Virus record (IMG/VR): IMGVR_UViG_3300030108_001617
Location: 1 to 47,263 of that record
Reading direction: 5' to 3' (one strand)
DNA length: 47,263 nucleotides
Origin: a virus
This document shows positions 23,940-32,287 of this stretch, one piece after another. The notes beneath the pieces were generated by a model. It had not been told where the DNA came from and did no database searches. It saw only the letters and a list, made by a program, of their open reading frames with translations. Positions within the stretch are counted from its first letter, which is position 1. The number at the start of each line of letters is the position of its first letter. Both the position numbers and the translations under genes were made by a program.

Positions 23940-24275
23940 TTGGTTAAAGTTACCAACTATAGTGGGCGAAGATTCAGAACTAGAAATATGACTCTGATGC
24001 CAGAAGAAACTAAATCCATAGATGTTGAAACAGGAATTCAACTCATGGGTTTATCTGGTGTCAAAGTCGCTTTTGAGGCTGGCGATAATTTATCCAACAT
24101 AAGCGAATATCGTTTAATAAAAGCAGCAAAGTTCGTAGGATTAACTGCCACATCTAAAGATGATGCAATCAAACAACTAGTACCTAAGAGAACAAGAAGC
24201 AAGCAATTAAAGTCAGTAGTGACTAAAGCAAAAGAAGCAGTATTACCTGCGGAAGAAGAAACTACTGAGGAATGA
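23940..24275 (+). CDS. Small head-associated protein, 111 aa, TTG start
   Basis: TTG 23940 after AAGGTGGT gives MVKVTNYSGRRFRTRNMTL. The N-terminal half is a small beta domain (LMPEETKSIDVETGIQLMGL). Then comes a helix-extended-helix-like stretch (LIKAAKFVGLTATSKDDAIK) and a charged C-terminus ending EEETTEE. GTG 23931 is the alternative start but lies inside the ribosome-binding site. Possibly a head-completion protein; uncertain. Confidence 0.65.
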   Translation: MVKVTNYSGRRFRTRNMTLMPEETKSIDVETGIQLMGLSGVKVAFEAGDNLSNISEYRLIKAAKFVGLTATSKDDAIKQLVPKRTRSKQLKSVVTKAKEAVLPAEEETTEE

Positions 24276-24277
24276 TT

Positions 24278-24571
24278 TTGTCTTGGGAAGATATACTCAA
24301 AGTAAGAGTTCCAGTAGGCAGAGCGCAAGGCTCTGATGAACGATTAGACATCTTTATGGATGTATCTAAAAGAATATTAGCAGGTGCTATGATTCTTGAT
24401 GCATTTGAAGATGCAGGTAAATCTGTAACAGTAGGGAAAGAATTGCTAATAAAGAATTTAGATTATACACCTCAAGAAATGAATACTGTCGAAAAGTTAT
24501 ATGATGATATGGCTGGTGGAAAATGGGGAGATACACTACTTAATGAAAGGTTTGAACAAGAAAATCTTTGA
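24278..24571 (+). CDS. Tagged helical protein, 97 aa, TTG start
   Basis: With TTG 24278 the protein begins M-S-W-E-D-I-L-K-V-R-V-P, the consensus tag exactly. ATG 24272 would add two residues but overlaps the previous stop and sits in the ribosome-binding region GAGGAATGATT. The body is helical (DERLDIFMDVSKRILAGAMI; VGKELLIKNLDYTPQEMNTV). A tagged gene located downstream of the capsid gene. No family recognised. Confidence 0.75.
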   Translation: MSWEDILKVRVPVGRAQGSDERLDIFMDVSKRILAGAMILDAFEDAGKSVTVGKELLIKNLDYTPQEMNTVEKLYDDMAGGKWGDTLLNERFEQENL

Positions 24572-24620
24572 CCGATATTATTAATAGACAGGTGTATTTT
24601 GGGGTAAATGAGGAGATACT

Positions 24621-24896
24621 ATGCCAGCATGTAGAAGTAGTGGAAAATTAACAGCAGATACTTTAGTATTAACAGGTAGTGCTAGAGTTGCTAGTTTCTT
24701 TGTACAAGAGTCTGCTGGCAGCACAGCAGAGATTGCAATATATGATAATACTGCGGCAAGTGGTGCTGAAATAGCAAGAGTAGGGTTAACTTCTGGTGAC
24801 AAGATAGACATAGATTTACATGGCGTTATGGTTACTAATGGTATTTACTTCAAAAAAGTTAGTGGAGCAGTTAATATGTTCATTAACTTTTACTGA
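24621..24896 (+). CDS. Small beta-sandwich-like protein, 91 aa
   Basis: MPACRSSGKLTADTLVLTGS, then strands AEIAIYDNTAASGAEIARVG and GIYFKKVSGAVNMFINFY. The alternating beta pattern and final F-K-K-V-S-G-x-x-x-x-x-F-x-N-F-Y resemble small virion surface proteins I recall from marine phages. GAGGAG precedes the ATG. It is preceded by a 49-nt gap, with only an AT-rich TATTATTAATA as a weak promoter candidate. Decoration protein is the best guess. Confidence 0.65.
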   Translation: MPACRSSGKLTADTLVLTGSARVASFFVQESAGSTAEIAIYDNTAASGAEIARVGLTSGDKIDIDLHGVMVTNGIYFKKVSGAVNMFINFY

Positions 24897-24908
24897 GAGG
24901 TGTATAAG

Positions 24909-25298
24909 ATGGCAGCAATGGACAAAGACACAAGGCTTGTAATGACGATATTGTTTGTAGGAGCGGTATCTGGAACGAATGTATATTTTTATAGTGCGTA
25001 TGGTGCAGAATTACCATTTACAAATTTTGCACACGCAGTACTATTTGGGTTTTTAACAGTTGGAGGAATCATGGGATTAAAAGCATGTTTTGATTTAGCA
25101 GTTAATGATAGAATGGAACTATGGTTATTAGACCGTAAGATTAAAGTTTATTGGGAAAAGAAACAAAGAGAAACCCAACAAAAACAAAAGATTAGAGAGT
25201 CTATGAATAATTATGGAGTAAACTATGTACCTCCACAAAAACAAGTCAATCAAGATAATGAGGTTCCAAACACATTCCTAGCATCAATAGAGCAGTAG
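24909..25298 (+). CDS. Two-helix membrane protein, 129 aa
   Basis: ATG 24909 after GAGAGGTGTATAAG. Two hydrophobic segments, residues about 10-29 (LVMTILFVGAVSGTNVYFY) and 39-60 (NFAHAVLFGFLTVGGIMGLK), flank a short loop. The remaining 70 residues are a charged, Gln-rich cytoplasmic-type tail (YWEKKQRETQQKQKIRESM). First gene of an apparent membrane module. No family recognised; holin-like function is possible from the topology but the long tail and the GTPase neighbour argue for something else. Confidence 0.7.
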   Translation: MAAMDKDTRLVMTILFVGAVSGTNVYFYSAYGAELPFTNFAHAVLFGFLTVGGIMGLKACFDLAVNDRMELWLLDRKIKVYWEKKQRETQQKQKIRESMNNYGVNYVPPQKQVNQDNEVPNTFLASIEQ

Positions 25299-25307
25299 GT
25301 GTGTTAG

Positions 25308-25514
25308 ATGCCTTTTCTCCCATCAATTACTGGCAACGAACAAGTAGCCTATGATATGAGTAGGGCGCATTCTGCTGATTTATTTTTTATCAAGATGAGA
25401 GCATGGTTTTGGGGAGTAACTGCCAGTGTTGCTACTTTCTTATTAGGTCATATGATTGGCGTACTTGGTATTAATTTATATGAAATGGTGTGGAGTTGGT
25501 TCGGTGGTCATTAA
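25308..25514 (+). CDS. Single-pass membrane protein, 68 aa
   Basis: MPFLPSITGNEQVAYDMSRA precedes one transmembrane segment at about 32-55 (AWFWGVTASVATFLLGHMIG) and an aromatic end MVWSWFGGH. Stop and next start overlap as TAATG, so translation is coupled to the GTPase gene. Probably a membrane partner of the GTPase. Confidence 0.7.
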   Translation: MPFLPSITGNEQVAYDMSRAHSADLFFIKMRAWFWGVTASVATFLLGHMIGVLGINLYEMVWSWFGGH

Positions 25515-26179
25515 TGTCATTGATGGCTGGATTTGCTGTAGTTGCTGCTGATATTGCTTTAGGAATATATCATAAATTAAACACTATACCTTTTGGTGTA
25601 TATGGTGCTACAAGAGTTGGTAAAACAACATTACACAATCAATTAAGAACAAGAGGCGAAGTTGCTGATATTAAAAAGAGAACAGTTGGTTTACAAAGAG
25701 CCACTAGAAAATCTGTTAAGATAGATGGTGATGCTAGAACTTTAAAAACTGCCGATATAGGTGGGGAATCAAAGTATTGGGATTTATGGAAAAAAGATAT
25801 GAAAGAAAGAAAAGTAGATTATATTATTTTCATGATTGATGATAGACATTTAGAACAAACTTACAATTTAGAAAACCAATTGGCTTGGTCTTATCTTGTA
25901 GATTTAGTTTGTGACGATTACTGGTATATAGGCAAAAAACGTAAAAAGAAAAAACAATTCCCCAAAGCAGTAGGTTTGTGGGCAAACAAATATGATAAGT
26001 GGGGGAAAAAACATAATCATGAAGGGCCAATAGAAGACCACCCTATATTTCAGTCATTTAAATACGGTATGCAGCGATTACATGATAAAGGAATACCTAC
26101 TCACAAGTACATCGTGAGCGCAAAGTCCGACCCAGAAATGGTATATCGTGGAGTAATGACAATGATAAAAGACTATTGA
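25514..26179 (+). CDS. Membrane-anchored Arf/Ras-like small GTPase, 221 aa
   Basis: ATG 25514 gives an N-terminal transmembrane helix (MSLMAGFAVVAADIALGIY) followed by a complete small-GTPase domain: G1 GATRVGKT (31-38), G2 T57 in KRTVG, G3 DIGGES (81-86), G4 NKYD (158-161) and G5 SAK (202-204). The DxGG form of G3 is that of Arf-, SRbeta- and Gtr-like GTPases. It lacks the usual Gln after DxGG (Glu at 85), so hydrolysis may depend on a partner. A Lys-rich insert (KKRKKKKQF) precedes G4. It would bind GTP on the cytoplasmic face of a membrane. Embedded among virion genes, it is unlikely to be a routine tail or head component. Role unknown. Confidence 0.85.
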   Translation: MSLMAGFAVVAADIALGIYHKLNTIPFGVYGATRVGKTTLHNQLRTRGEVADIKKRTVGLQRATRKSVKIDGDARTLKTADIGGESKYWDLWKKDMKERKVDYIIFMIDDRHLEQTYNLENQLAWSYLVDLVCDDYWYIGKKRKKKKQFPKAVGLWANKYDKWGKKHNHEGPIEDHPIFQSFKYGMQRLHDKGIPTHKYIVSAKSDPEMVYRGVMTMIKDY

Positions 26180-26180
26180 G

Positions 26181-26828
26181 ATGATGAAAATGATGCAGGG
26201 AAATTATAATGCAGGATTGATTGGAGGAAGTACACAACATAATCCATTTGACAAACCTAGCAAAATCGCAAGATTAGCAGGGCCGATGATGGAATACAGA
26301 TTTGAAAATACAGCCCCCAAAAAAAAATTAAAAGAATTGAGAAAAGTTTTGTTACCAGAAAAAAGAAAATTTTTGTTTCTTAAGTTTGGTTATAAATACA
26401 ACATTCGTAATAGATGTTTAGTGTGTGGTTCGTTCCACGAATGGGATGCATCTGACCCATTAAGGGCTGGTATCATATTATCAGAAGTAACCAAGGGAAG
26501 ACCGCTTCAAGGAACTTATTGCCCTAGACACGCTAACATGTATAAACAATTTGAAATGCTTCAAGATGAAGTTTTGGCTGACAAACATGGTTTAGAATTT
26601 AAAAGATATATTCCTAAGCCGAGAATCCCAATGCTATCACAAGGGCCACTGACCGACTTAAATCAAGCACAAGTTTCAAGTCTAATAGCAGCAGGGTGGT
26701 TAATAGAGCCGCCAAAAGGTACGAGGGAGATTCCGAAAGAACAATACGTTAGATTAATGTCGGAGATACAAGGCAAACTAAAACAAATAGAAAATTTAGT
26801 AGGAGTGATAGACAATGGTGAGGAGTAG
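26181..26828 (+). CDS. Zinc-knuckle protein of the GTPase module, 215 aa
   Basis: Starts MMKMMQGNYNAGLIGG (ATG 26181 or 26190). Central metal site: C-x2-C in RCLVCGSFHEWDASD and a second half TYCPRHANMYKQF. A Lys-rich helix lies before it (KKKLKELRKVLLPEKRKF) and a predicted helical end after (YVRLMSEIQGKLKQIENLVG). No family recognised. It overlaps the next gene by 14 nt and may act together with the GTPase. Confidence 0.65.
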   Translation: MMKMMQGNYNAGLIGGSTQHNPFDKPSKIARLAGPMMEYRFENTAPKKKLKELRKVLLPEKRKFLFLKFGYKYNIRNRCLVCGSFHEWDASDPLRAGIILSEVTKGRPLQGTYCPRHANMYKQFEMLQDEVLADKHGLEFKRYIPKPRIPMLSQGPLTDLNQAQVSSLIAAGWLIEPPKGTREIPKEQYVRLMSEIQGKLKQIENLVGVIDNGEE

Positions 26829-27504
26829 TACATTAAATACAGCATTACAAGGTCAACAGACAAATACCTTCAAAGCAATGAATAATTTATTAACATTGCA
26901 AGACAATCATGTAGAAGAATTTTTGCAATATCATGGCCATGAGTTTTTTTTAGGCATTGAGAAATTTTTAGAGGATATTGTAGAAAGAGTCATGAGTGAA
27001 ATGTTATCTAAAATAGAATTTACAGTAGATAATGCAAGTGGCACAATGAGGCTAAATGAATATTGTCTAAAGGAATATGAACGGATTACACAAGAAAATA
27101 TCGAACTAGATATTCAAGCCATCCTTGCCGCTTCTCTAAACATGGAAGTAGTAAACCAAAGAAGGTTAGCAAAAAACAGTTATTTAGAATCTCAAGGATT
27201 TAACCCACAAAGTCCTGCCTCGCCAGCAGGTCAAGGTATGCCCGCAAATAACGGGATGATGCAAGGCCAAATAAATGGTCAACCGATGGGTGGACAAATC
27301 AATCAGCAATTGGCTATGCAACAAAACAACCAATCTGGTTATCCTGTACCACCAGCAGGTTATGATAACTATGGTAATCCATACTGGTTAGACCCTAACA
27401 CTGGACAGGTATCATATACTGCCCCATCTAGTGGATTAGGTATTGGTCGTGCGGCTATGCAAGGAATTGGTAAAGCGGCTGCATGGGCCAAGTGGTTAGC
27501 ATGA
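26815..27504 (+). CDS. Protein with Gln/Asn-rich linker and WW-like patch, 229 aa
   Basis: The first 120 residues form a helical domain (NHVEEFLQYHGHEFFLGIEK; FLEDIVERVMSEMLSKI). A Gln/Gly/Asn/Pro-rich linker (about 125-165) leads to a segment at 166-191 (GYDNYGNPYWLDPNTGQVSY) that looks like a WW or OCRE-type aromatic motif. A small amphipathic tail follows (GIGRAAMQGIGKAAAWAKWL). Such motifs usually bind Pro-rich peptides. The Pro/Gln-rich protein at 32430 is a candidate partner. Start ATG 26815, with GGAGTGATAGAC upstream. Confidence 0.65.
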   Translation: MVRSSTLNTALQGQQTNTFKAMNNLLTLQDNHVEEFLQYHGHEFFLGIEKFLEDIVERVMSEMLSKIEFTVDNASGTMRLNEYCLKEYERITQENIELDIQAILAASLNMEVVNQRRLAKNSYLESQGFNPQSPASPAGQGMPANNGMMQGQINGQPMGGQINQQLAMQQNNQSGYPVPPAGYDNYGNPYWLDPNTGQVSYTAPSSGLGIGRAAMQGIGKAAAWAKWLA

Positions 27505-28637
27505 GTGATACAAAAATCAAAATGCCTTTTCCCGACAAAGGGGATTTTGCTGAAAGTAATTTAAATGTGGATGATATTAAAGAACATCTTTTAGATTGGC
27601 TCATAGGATGTTATGACAAGGGAGAAATTATTTGCAATTTATTACCTGCTTATATGGCTGACATTGAAGAAAGATTTTCAGAAAAAGAAAATCCTAATTT
27701 AGAACGAACCAAAGAATATCTAAAAGAAGCGTTTACAAAATTAGAAAATGAAAGAATAGATACAGCAGTGCAAAAAAGAACTGAATCAAATGAGGATGGT
27801 AAAAAGAAATTAAATTTAGATATTAATTTTGTAGACGAGGCATTAAAGGATTGGACATTTAAAAATATAAATACTCCAAAGTCAGAATTCACAGGTCTTA
27901 GGACTCGATTAACAGAAACGTTCTTAGAAAGAACACCTATGGATTTTAGAATAAAACGAGAAGAAAGCCTATGGAGAAAAATGGAATATCAAAATTCTAA
28001 TGTACAATTTAAAGACAATATTTTTTCTTATACTGCGTTACCAGAACCATCTACTAAAACATTTTTACAGGAACAATTAGAAGAAATGCTAGGTAAAGAA
28101 TTCCCTATAAAGTGGGGTAGAAGTTATAAAGAACCACAAGAATTAGCATCTGTTAAATTTGATAGTAGAAAAGGATTTGCAAAAAAAATAAAAGAGCAAT
28201 TGCAAGGTGAAGATAGTAAGGCAAAAAAACGAAAAATTTTAGAGGCTTTTTTTGATGGTGTTGATTGGTTTAATGAATTAGAAGATAAGTTTTGGAAGGA
28301 TAAAGTTGGCACTGTAAGTAATTCTGATTACTTATTAAACCCGTTCATAATTTTTACTTATGATATAAAAATAGAAATTAAAGAAAATGACTTATTAGGT
28401 AAAGCAACAATCAAAGCAATTCCTCTAGAAGAATTAGTAACTTACCAGCCAACTAGAGGAGAAACAAGAAGAGAGCCTACTATAGAAGAATTGCTTTCTC
28501 CAGATAAACCTTCTTCGTTAGATAATGTGGGGAGAGATATAAAAACTGATGATTTACAAATCAAAAATGATTTGTGGAAACATTTAAAAAATAATATGGA
28601 ATCATTAAAGCGATACATTGAGGAGGCCACTGCATGA
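27501..28637 (+). CDS. Unknown structural-region protein, 378 aa
   Basis: Starts MSDTKIKMPFPDKGDF at an ATGA overlap. The N-terminal half is charged and helical (YLKEAFTKLENERIDTAVQK). The C-terminal half is mixed alpha/beta with DGVDWFNELEDKFWKDKVG, then a strand-rich FIIFTYDIKIEIKENDLLGK. No motif recognised. Position between the membrane module and the connector suggests a head-tail joining or membrane-module role, which is weak inference. Confidence 0.7.
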   Translation: MSDTKIKMPFPDKGDFAESNLNVDDIKEHLLDWLIGCYDKGEIICNLLPAYMADIEERFSEKENPNLERTKEYLKEAFTKLENERIDTAVQKRTESNEDGKKKLNLDINFVDEALKDWTFKNINTPKSEFTGLRTRLTETFLERTPMDFRIKREESLWRKMEYQNSNVQFKDNIFSYTALPEPSTKTFLQEQLEEMLGKEFPIKWGRSYKEPQELASVKFDSRKGFAKKIKEQLQGEDSKAKKRKILEAFFDGVDWFNELEDKFWKDKVGTVSNSDYLLNPFIIFTYDIKIEIKENDLLGKATIKAIPLEELVTYQPTRGETRREPTIEELLSPDKPSSLDNVGRDIKTDDLQIKNDLWKHLKNNMESLKRYIEEATA

Positions 28638-29752
28638 AATACATATCACCATCTGATAGGACAGCAATAGCCCCTAATTATAATAATGGAGATGGCTATT
28701 ATACAACAGATACTCTCATAGCAGCAATGTTACAAATACCTGCTTTCAGTTCTTCAACTAATCCTACCTCAGCAGAAGTAGGTACGATAATAAGAAATGT
28801 AGAAGATAGGATAGATAGTATCACAGGAACATCTTGGCGACCTATAATTTATAGAGATGAGTACCACAACTTTTCATTCACAAGCAATGTAGTTGCAATA
28901 CCTACTGATTTTGTAGATTATGTAGGGTTTGTTCAGTTAGATAATCCACATATTCGTAAACTCATAAGATTAGAAATCTATCAAGGAAATAATTATTTAG
29001 ATTTAGCATCTGCTACAGCCACAGTTAACTTTGATGATTTTACTGCTATCCAAAGTAATACAACACAAATCAATCTTAAATTACCTAACAGTGGTTTAGT
29101 GTTTAATCTATTAGCAGGAACTACAGATTCTAGATTTGACTCAACTTATGGTAATCAAACTGCGGCAGAAGAACTTGTAGCACTAATCAATGAAACATTC
29201 CCTGCTAACACATCTACACTAACTGGTGCAACTCAAGCAAAAGCACAAACTGATAGTACAGGTGCTAAACAAGTGTCAGACTTTTTCTATGCAACACTAG
29301 ATTCTGAAAATAATAACAAGGTAATAATATCATCTCTATTGCCTAGTGATGATGGGGCTAATTGTTCAATTTATCTTAATGGTAGTTCATCTACACTAAA
29401 CGCACATGGTATAACAGTTACAGGCTTTACAGATAAAGAAGAGTTGGGAAGATTAAGTAACTTCTGGACAATAGGACATGAAGGAAGAATCTTCTTTAGA
29501 AAACAATTCCCATATTCATTATCTAATTCAATAAGGGCAACTTATATCGCAGGTAATCAAAGAGTGCCAGCAAGTATTGCAGAAGCCGCAACAAAATTAG
29601 CGTGTTGTGAAATATTGCGTCATGATGATTCAACAGTGTTGATTGGTGAAAGTGGTAATCAAATAACTCCTAGAGAGAAATATGATTTATTAACTTTAGA
29701 AGCAAATGAAACATTGAATGCATACAAGAGTACGGTGGTGTTGGTAGATTGA
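28634..29752 (+). CDS. Head-tail connector (adaptor) with beta insertion, 372 aa
   Basis: The N-terminal helical part (IIRNVEDRIDSITGTSW) and the C-terminal helices (VPASIAEAATKLACCEILRH; NQITPREKYDLLTLEANETL) are those of gp6/gp15-like adaptors that bind under the portal. The length (372 aa) exceeds the usual 100-200. The extra residues, about 100-285, are a beta-rich, Thr/Asn/Ser-rich domain (LPNSGLVFNLLAGTTDSRFD) inserted between the helical halves. Coupled to the next gene by a 4-nt overlap. Confidence 0.7.
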   Translation: MKYISPSDRTAIAPNYNNGDGYYTTDTLIAAMLQIPAFSSSTNPTSAEVGTIIRNVEDRIDSITGTSWRPIIYRDEYHNFSFTSNVVAIPTDFVDYVGFVQLDNPHIRKLIRLEIYQGNNYLDLASATATVNFDDFTAIQSNTTQINLKLPNSGLVFNLLAGTTDSRFDSTYGNQTAAEELVALINETFPANTSTLTGATQAKAQTDSTGAKQVSDFFYATLDSENNNKVIISSLLPSDDGANCSIYLNGSSSTLNAHGITVTGFTDKEELGRLSNFWTIGHEGRIFFRKQFPYSLSNSIRATYIAGNQRVPASIAEAATKLACCEILRHDDSTVLIGESGNQITPREKYDLLTLEANETLNAYKSTVVLVD

Positions 29753-29904
29753 AGTCTTTGAAACAATACATGAAAGATGTACAAGATTTAGAGGCTATGT
29801 TTGCTGAGGCAGGGTTTGGCGCATTTGCTAGAAGATTAAGTCAAGAAGATATACTATCTGAGGCGTTAGATTTATGGGCTAAAGATGCAAGAAAATTAAA
29901 GTGA
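29749..29904 (+). CDS. Small helical protein, 51 aa, TTG start
   Basis: TTG 29749 overlaps the previous stop as TTGA and gives MKSLKQYMKDVQDLEAMFAE, then a helix FARRLSQEDILSEALDLWAK. ATG 29770 is an alternative start. It fills what would otherwise be a 156-nt gap in a tightly packed region, and the GATATTATGG spacing to the next gene is normal. SQEDILSEALDLW distantly recalls the tag but may be chance. Confidence 0.6.
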   Translation: MKSLKQYMKDVQDLEAMFAEAGFGAFARRLSQEDILSEALDLWAKDARKLK

Positions 29905-29908
29905 TATT

Positions 29909-30472
29909 ATGGATGAAGTAACCTATGTTGTTGAGTTGTTAAAAGGTACTAATATTGCTACTAGCCAATATGGTGGAACCAATACATGGGCAGGTTCAAT
30001 TTCTTCATTATCTATACCTGCTGCACATCAAGTAACTCCAACAATTATAGACATTCGCAACATGACAAAAAACAAAGGTAGGGCTTATGATTTATCTACT
30101 GCGGCTGCTGGAGAATCTTCTTCTGACCTCATAGTAGTTTTTGAGGATTCTCAGACAATAAATTATCCTACAGTAGCCTATGATATTAGGAATGAAATCT
30201 ACACATTAACATTACATATTCGCACAATACAAGACGATAGAGGGGCAAGTGATGCCAATTTTGCTAGAGATAGACTAGAAAATTTGTATAAAATTGTCCG
30301 TCATAGACTTGAAGCGAATCGCAAAGGAGCGAAGGTGACAGTTAGTGGAGATTCTAATTCTTTCGACCTTATATATTTAAGGGGTAGAACGGAGTCGAAT
30401 GACCGAGCCAAAAGGCTGTTTGGGTACAAAGTTCAGATAGAATTACAAAAGTATGCAGTGGCCTTACCGTAA
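29909..30472 (+). CDS. Tail terminator/completion protein candidate, 187 aa
   Basis: MDEVTYVVELLKGTNIATSQ, then alternating strands with YTLTLHIRTIQDDRGASDAN and a helix RDRLENLYKIVRHRLEANRK. The strand-helix-strand layout, size and location between connector and tail tube match tail-terminator or head-completion proteins that cap the tail. Not confirmed by a specific motif. Confidence 0.6.
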   Translation: MDEVTYVVELLKGTNIATSQYGGTNTWAGSISSLSIPAAHQVTPTIIDIRNMTKNKGRAYDLSTAAAGESSSDLIVVFEDSQTINYPTVAYDIRNEIYTLTLHIRTIQDDRGASDANFARDRLENLYKIVRHRLEANRKGAKVTVSGDSNSFDLIYLRGRTESNDRAKRLFGYKVQIELQKYAVALP

Positions 30473-30494
30473 GTAAGTATGTAGGTGAAAAGAA

Positions 30495-32282
30495 ATGGTA
30501 ACGAATAGTGAAGTATGGATGGGGTCTGGTGCATCAGTAACATTAGTCCCAGAGAGTGATTTATTTTTAGGATATAGAGCGGCTGGAATGGATGCAACTG
30601 TTGACCTTTTTGGTGGCAGTGCTAGTCTTTCTGCTGCTAGTGGGGATGCAACTAAGGGCAGTTTTTTCTTAGACACAGATGATTTTATGTCACAAACAGG
30701 CGGTGCTGGTGCTGCTTTTAAAGCCCATTATTTATTAGTTGAAGATTTATATACAGGGTGTATTGCTGATTTTTATGATAGCAGTAATAATTTAATTTTA
30801 AGTAGAGTTATTTCTGGAAATGACTCAGAACGTATTTATTTCAATGAAACTTTTCAATCTTCTAGTTTAGGTGCTAATTCTTATGTTATCATAAGGAAAT
30901 TCGGCACTCCAGTAGTTGGCCCTAAAACAAGTGATGCTGGCGGTCAAGGTCAACCTACGTTACTCGCAGATAATTGGTTGGGAATCGTAAACACGATTAC
31001 TTTTCCTAATCCAGAAATAGAAATGTTACAAAAGAATCTTGCTCTTGGAGGAAGTAGAAATTTTACTTTTCAATTTAAAGGAATGGAAAATGCAGCAGGA
31101 GGGTCTTTTGAAGTTAGTGCTAATCAAGGAACGTGGTTATATTATGCATTAGGTAAATGTACAAATGTTAATGCTAGTTTTACACCATCAAGCAACAACC
31201 ATTTGACCGATAATTTTGTAGGTTCAAATAGTGGCACTAATGCTTTCTTACTAGACACTGGTAGCACAGGAGATAACACTGCGTTTTTAGAACAAGGGCC
31301 AATATTTTACAGAAAGATAGGAGATACTGTTTGCCCACCAATAACTAAAGGAGATTTTTCTGGAAGTGGCGCACAAAATCAAATGGAAGAATTAACAGAA
31401 CCAGAAGAAAATAGTTCTGGAATCATTACAAATGCAATAACTTATACTTTTGGGGAAGCCAATGGTAGTGAATTACCTTCATTCACATTAGAACACGTAA
31501 TTGAAAAAGGTTCACCTACACAATCTTTATTGTCTGATGGTTCAGACCAAACATATTCAACTACTGCTAATGATGGCACAACAACTACTTTGAGAGTAAG
31601 TGATGAAGTATTTTCAAGAATAGCAACAGGTAATATGGTTAACACTTTAACTCTAATGGCTAATGAGGGTGAAGAACTTAAAATGAGTATGGACTTGATG
31701 ACCAAACAAATTGTTAAACCTCAAAGTAATGATACATCTTCTGAGGCTGCTTCTTATTTTGCTAGGAGAGGAGTAACTGATGAAAGAGATTTAATTAATT
31801 TCGGTTCAGCGATAGGTGGGGCAAACAACTCTTTTGAGGGGTTTCTAAAACCATTCTTTTTCCATGATGGCAGTTTAAGTATATTCGGTCAACAGTTTTT
31901 GAAAATATCAAACTTTACATTAACAATAAACAATAACTTACAAGAAAAAAGATTTGTCGGTAATTATAAGAAAGGTTCAAAATCAATTTTACCAGCACAA
32001 AGAATGTATGAAATTTCATTAAGTGGTTTAGTTACAGACTCATTATTGTTTGACCAATTATTAAATGAAGCAGAAAACCCAAGCACAAGTGGGCAAATGA
32101 TTGAGTTAACATTTACTAAAGAAAACGGTGAAAACATCACACTTAAATTCACAGATTATTTTGTTAGTACGGCTAACTTCCCAATACCAGAAGATAACAG
32201 CCCATTTATTGTAGATGCTGTAATTATGCCAAGAACTTTGAATACATGTACGGTGAAGACGCACTGGTTATTACAAGGGTGA
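30495..32282 (+). CDS. Major tail tube protein candidate, 595 aa
   Basis: Located between the terminator candidate and the tail chaperone, where the tube gene normally lies. Beta-rich and Ser/Gly/Asn-rich, with GMENAAGGSFEVSANQGTWL, FTLEHVIEKGSPTQSLLSDG and ISNFTLTINNNLQEKRFVGN. The last fits tube proteins that carry repeated N-x-x-K-R/N-strand patterns. At 595 aa it is far longer than simple tubes (150-250), so extra surface domains are likely. GTAGGTGAAAAGAA precedes the ATG. Confidence 0.65.
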   Translation: MVTNSEVWMGSGASVTLVPESDLFLGYRAAGMDATVDLFGGSASLSAASGDATKGSFFLDTDDFMSQTGGAGAAFKAHYLLVEDLYTGCIADFYDSSNNLILSRVISGNDSERIYFNETFQSSSLGANSYVIIRKFGTPVVGPKTSDAGGQGQPTLLADNWLGIVNTITFPNPEIEMLQKNLALGGSRNFTFQFKGMENAAGGSFEVSANQGTWLYYALGKCTNVNASFTPSSNNHLTDNFVGSNSGTNAFLLDTGSTGDNTAFLEQGPIFYRKIGDTVCPPITKGDFSGSGAQNQMEELTEPEENSSGIITNAITYTFGEANGSELPSFTLEHVIEKGSPTQSLLSDGSDQTYSTTANDGTTTTLRVSDEVFSRIATGNMVNTLTLMANEGEELKMSMDLMTKQIVKPQSNDTSSEAASYFARRGVTDERDLINFGSAIGGANNSFEGFLKPFFFHDGSLSIFGQQFLKISNFTLTINNNLQEKRFVGNYKKGSKSILPAQRMYEISLSGLVTDSLLFDQLLNEAENPSTSGQMIELTFTKENGENITLKFTDYFVSTANFPIPEDNSPFIVDAVIMPRTLNTCTVKTHWLLQG

Positions 32283-32287
32283 TTAAA

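Noticed and set aside
24572-24620. AT-rich TATTATTAATA as a second promoter
   Set aside because: Only weakly TATA-like in an AT-rich genome and about 40 nt from the ATG; a good GAGGAG site explains expression without it.
24909-25514. The two small membrane proteins as holin and antiholin
   Set aside because: Topology alone would allow it, but there is no lysis enzyme nearby and the genes are translationally coupled to the GTPase.
29749-29904. SQEDILSEALDLW as another tag copy
   Set aside because: No aromatic residue in the first position and it is internal to a helix; similarity limited to D-I-L.
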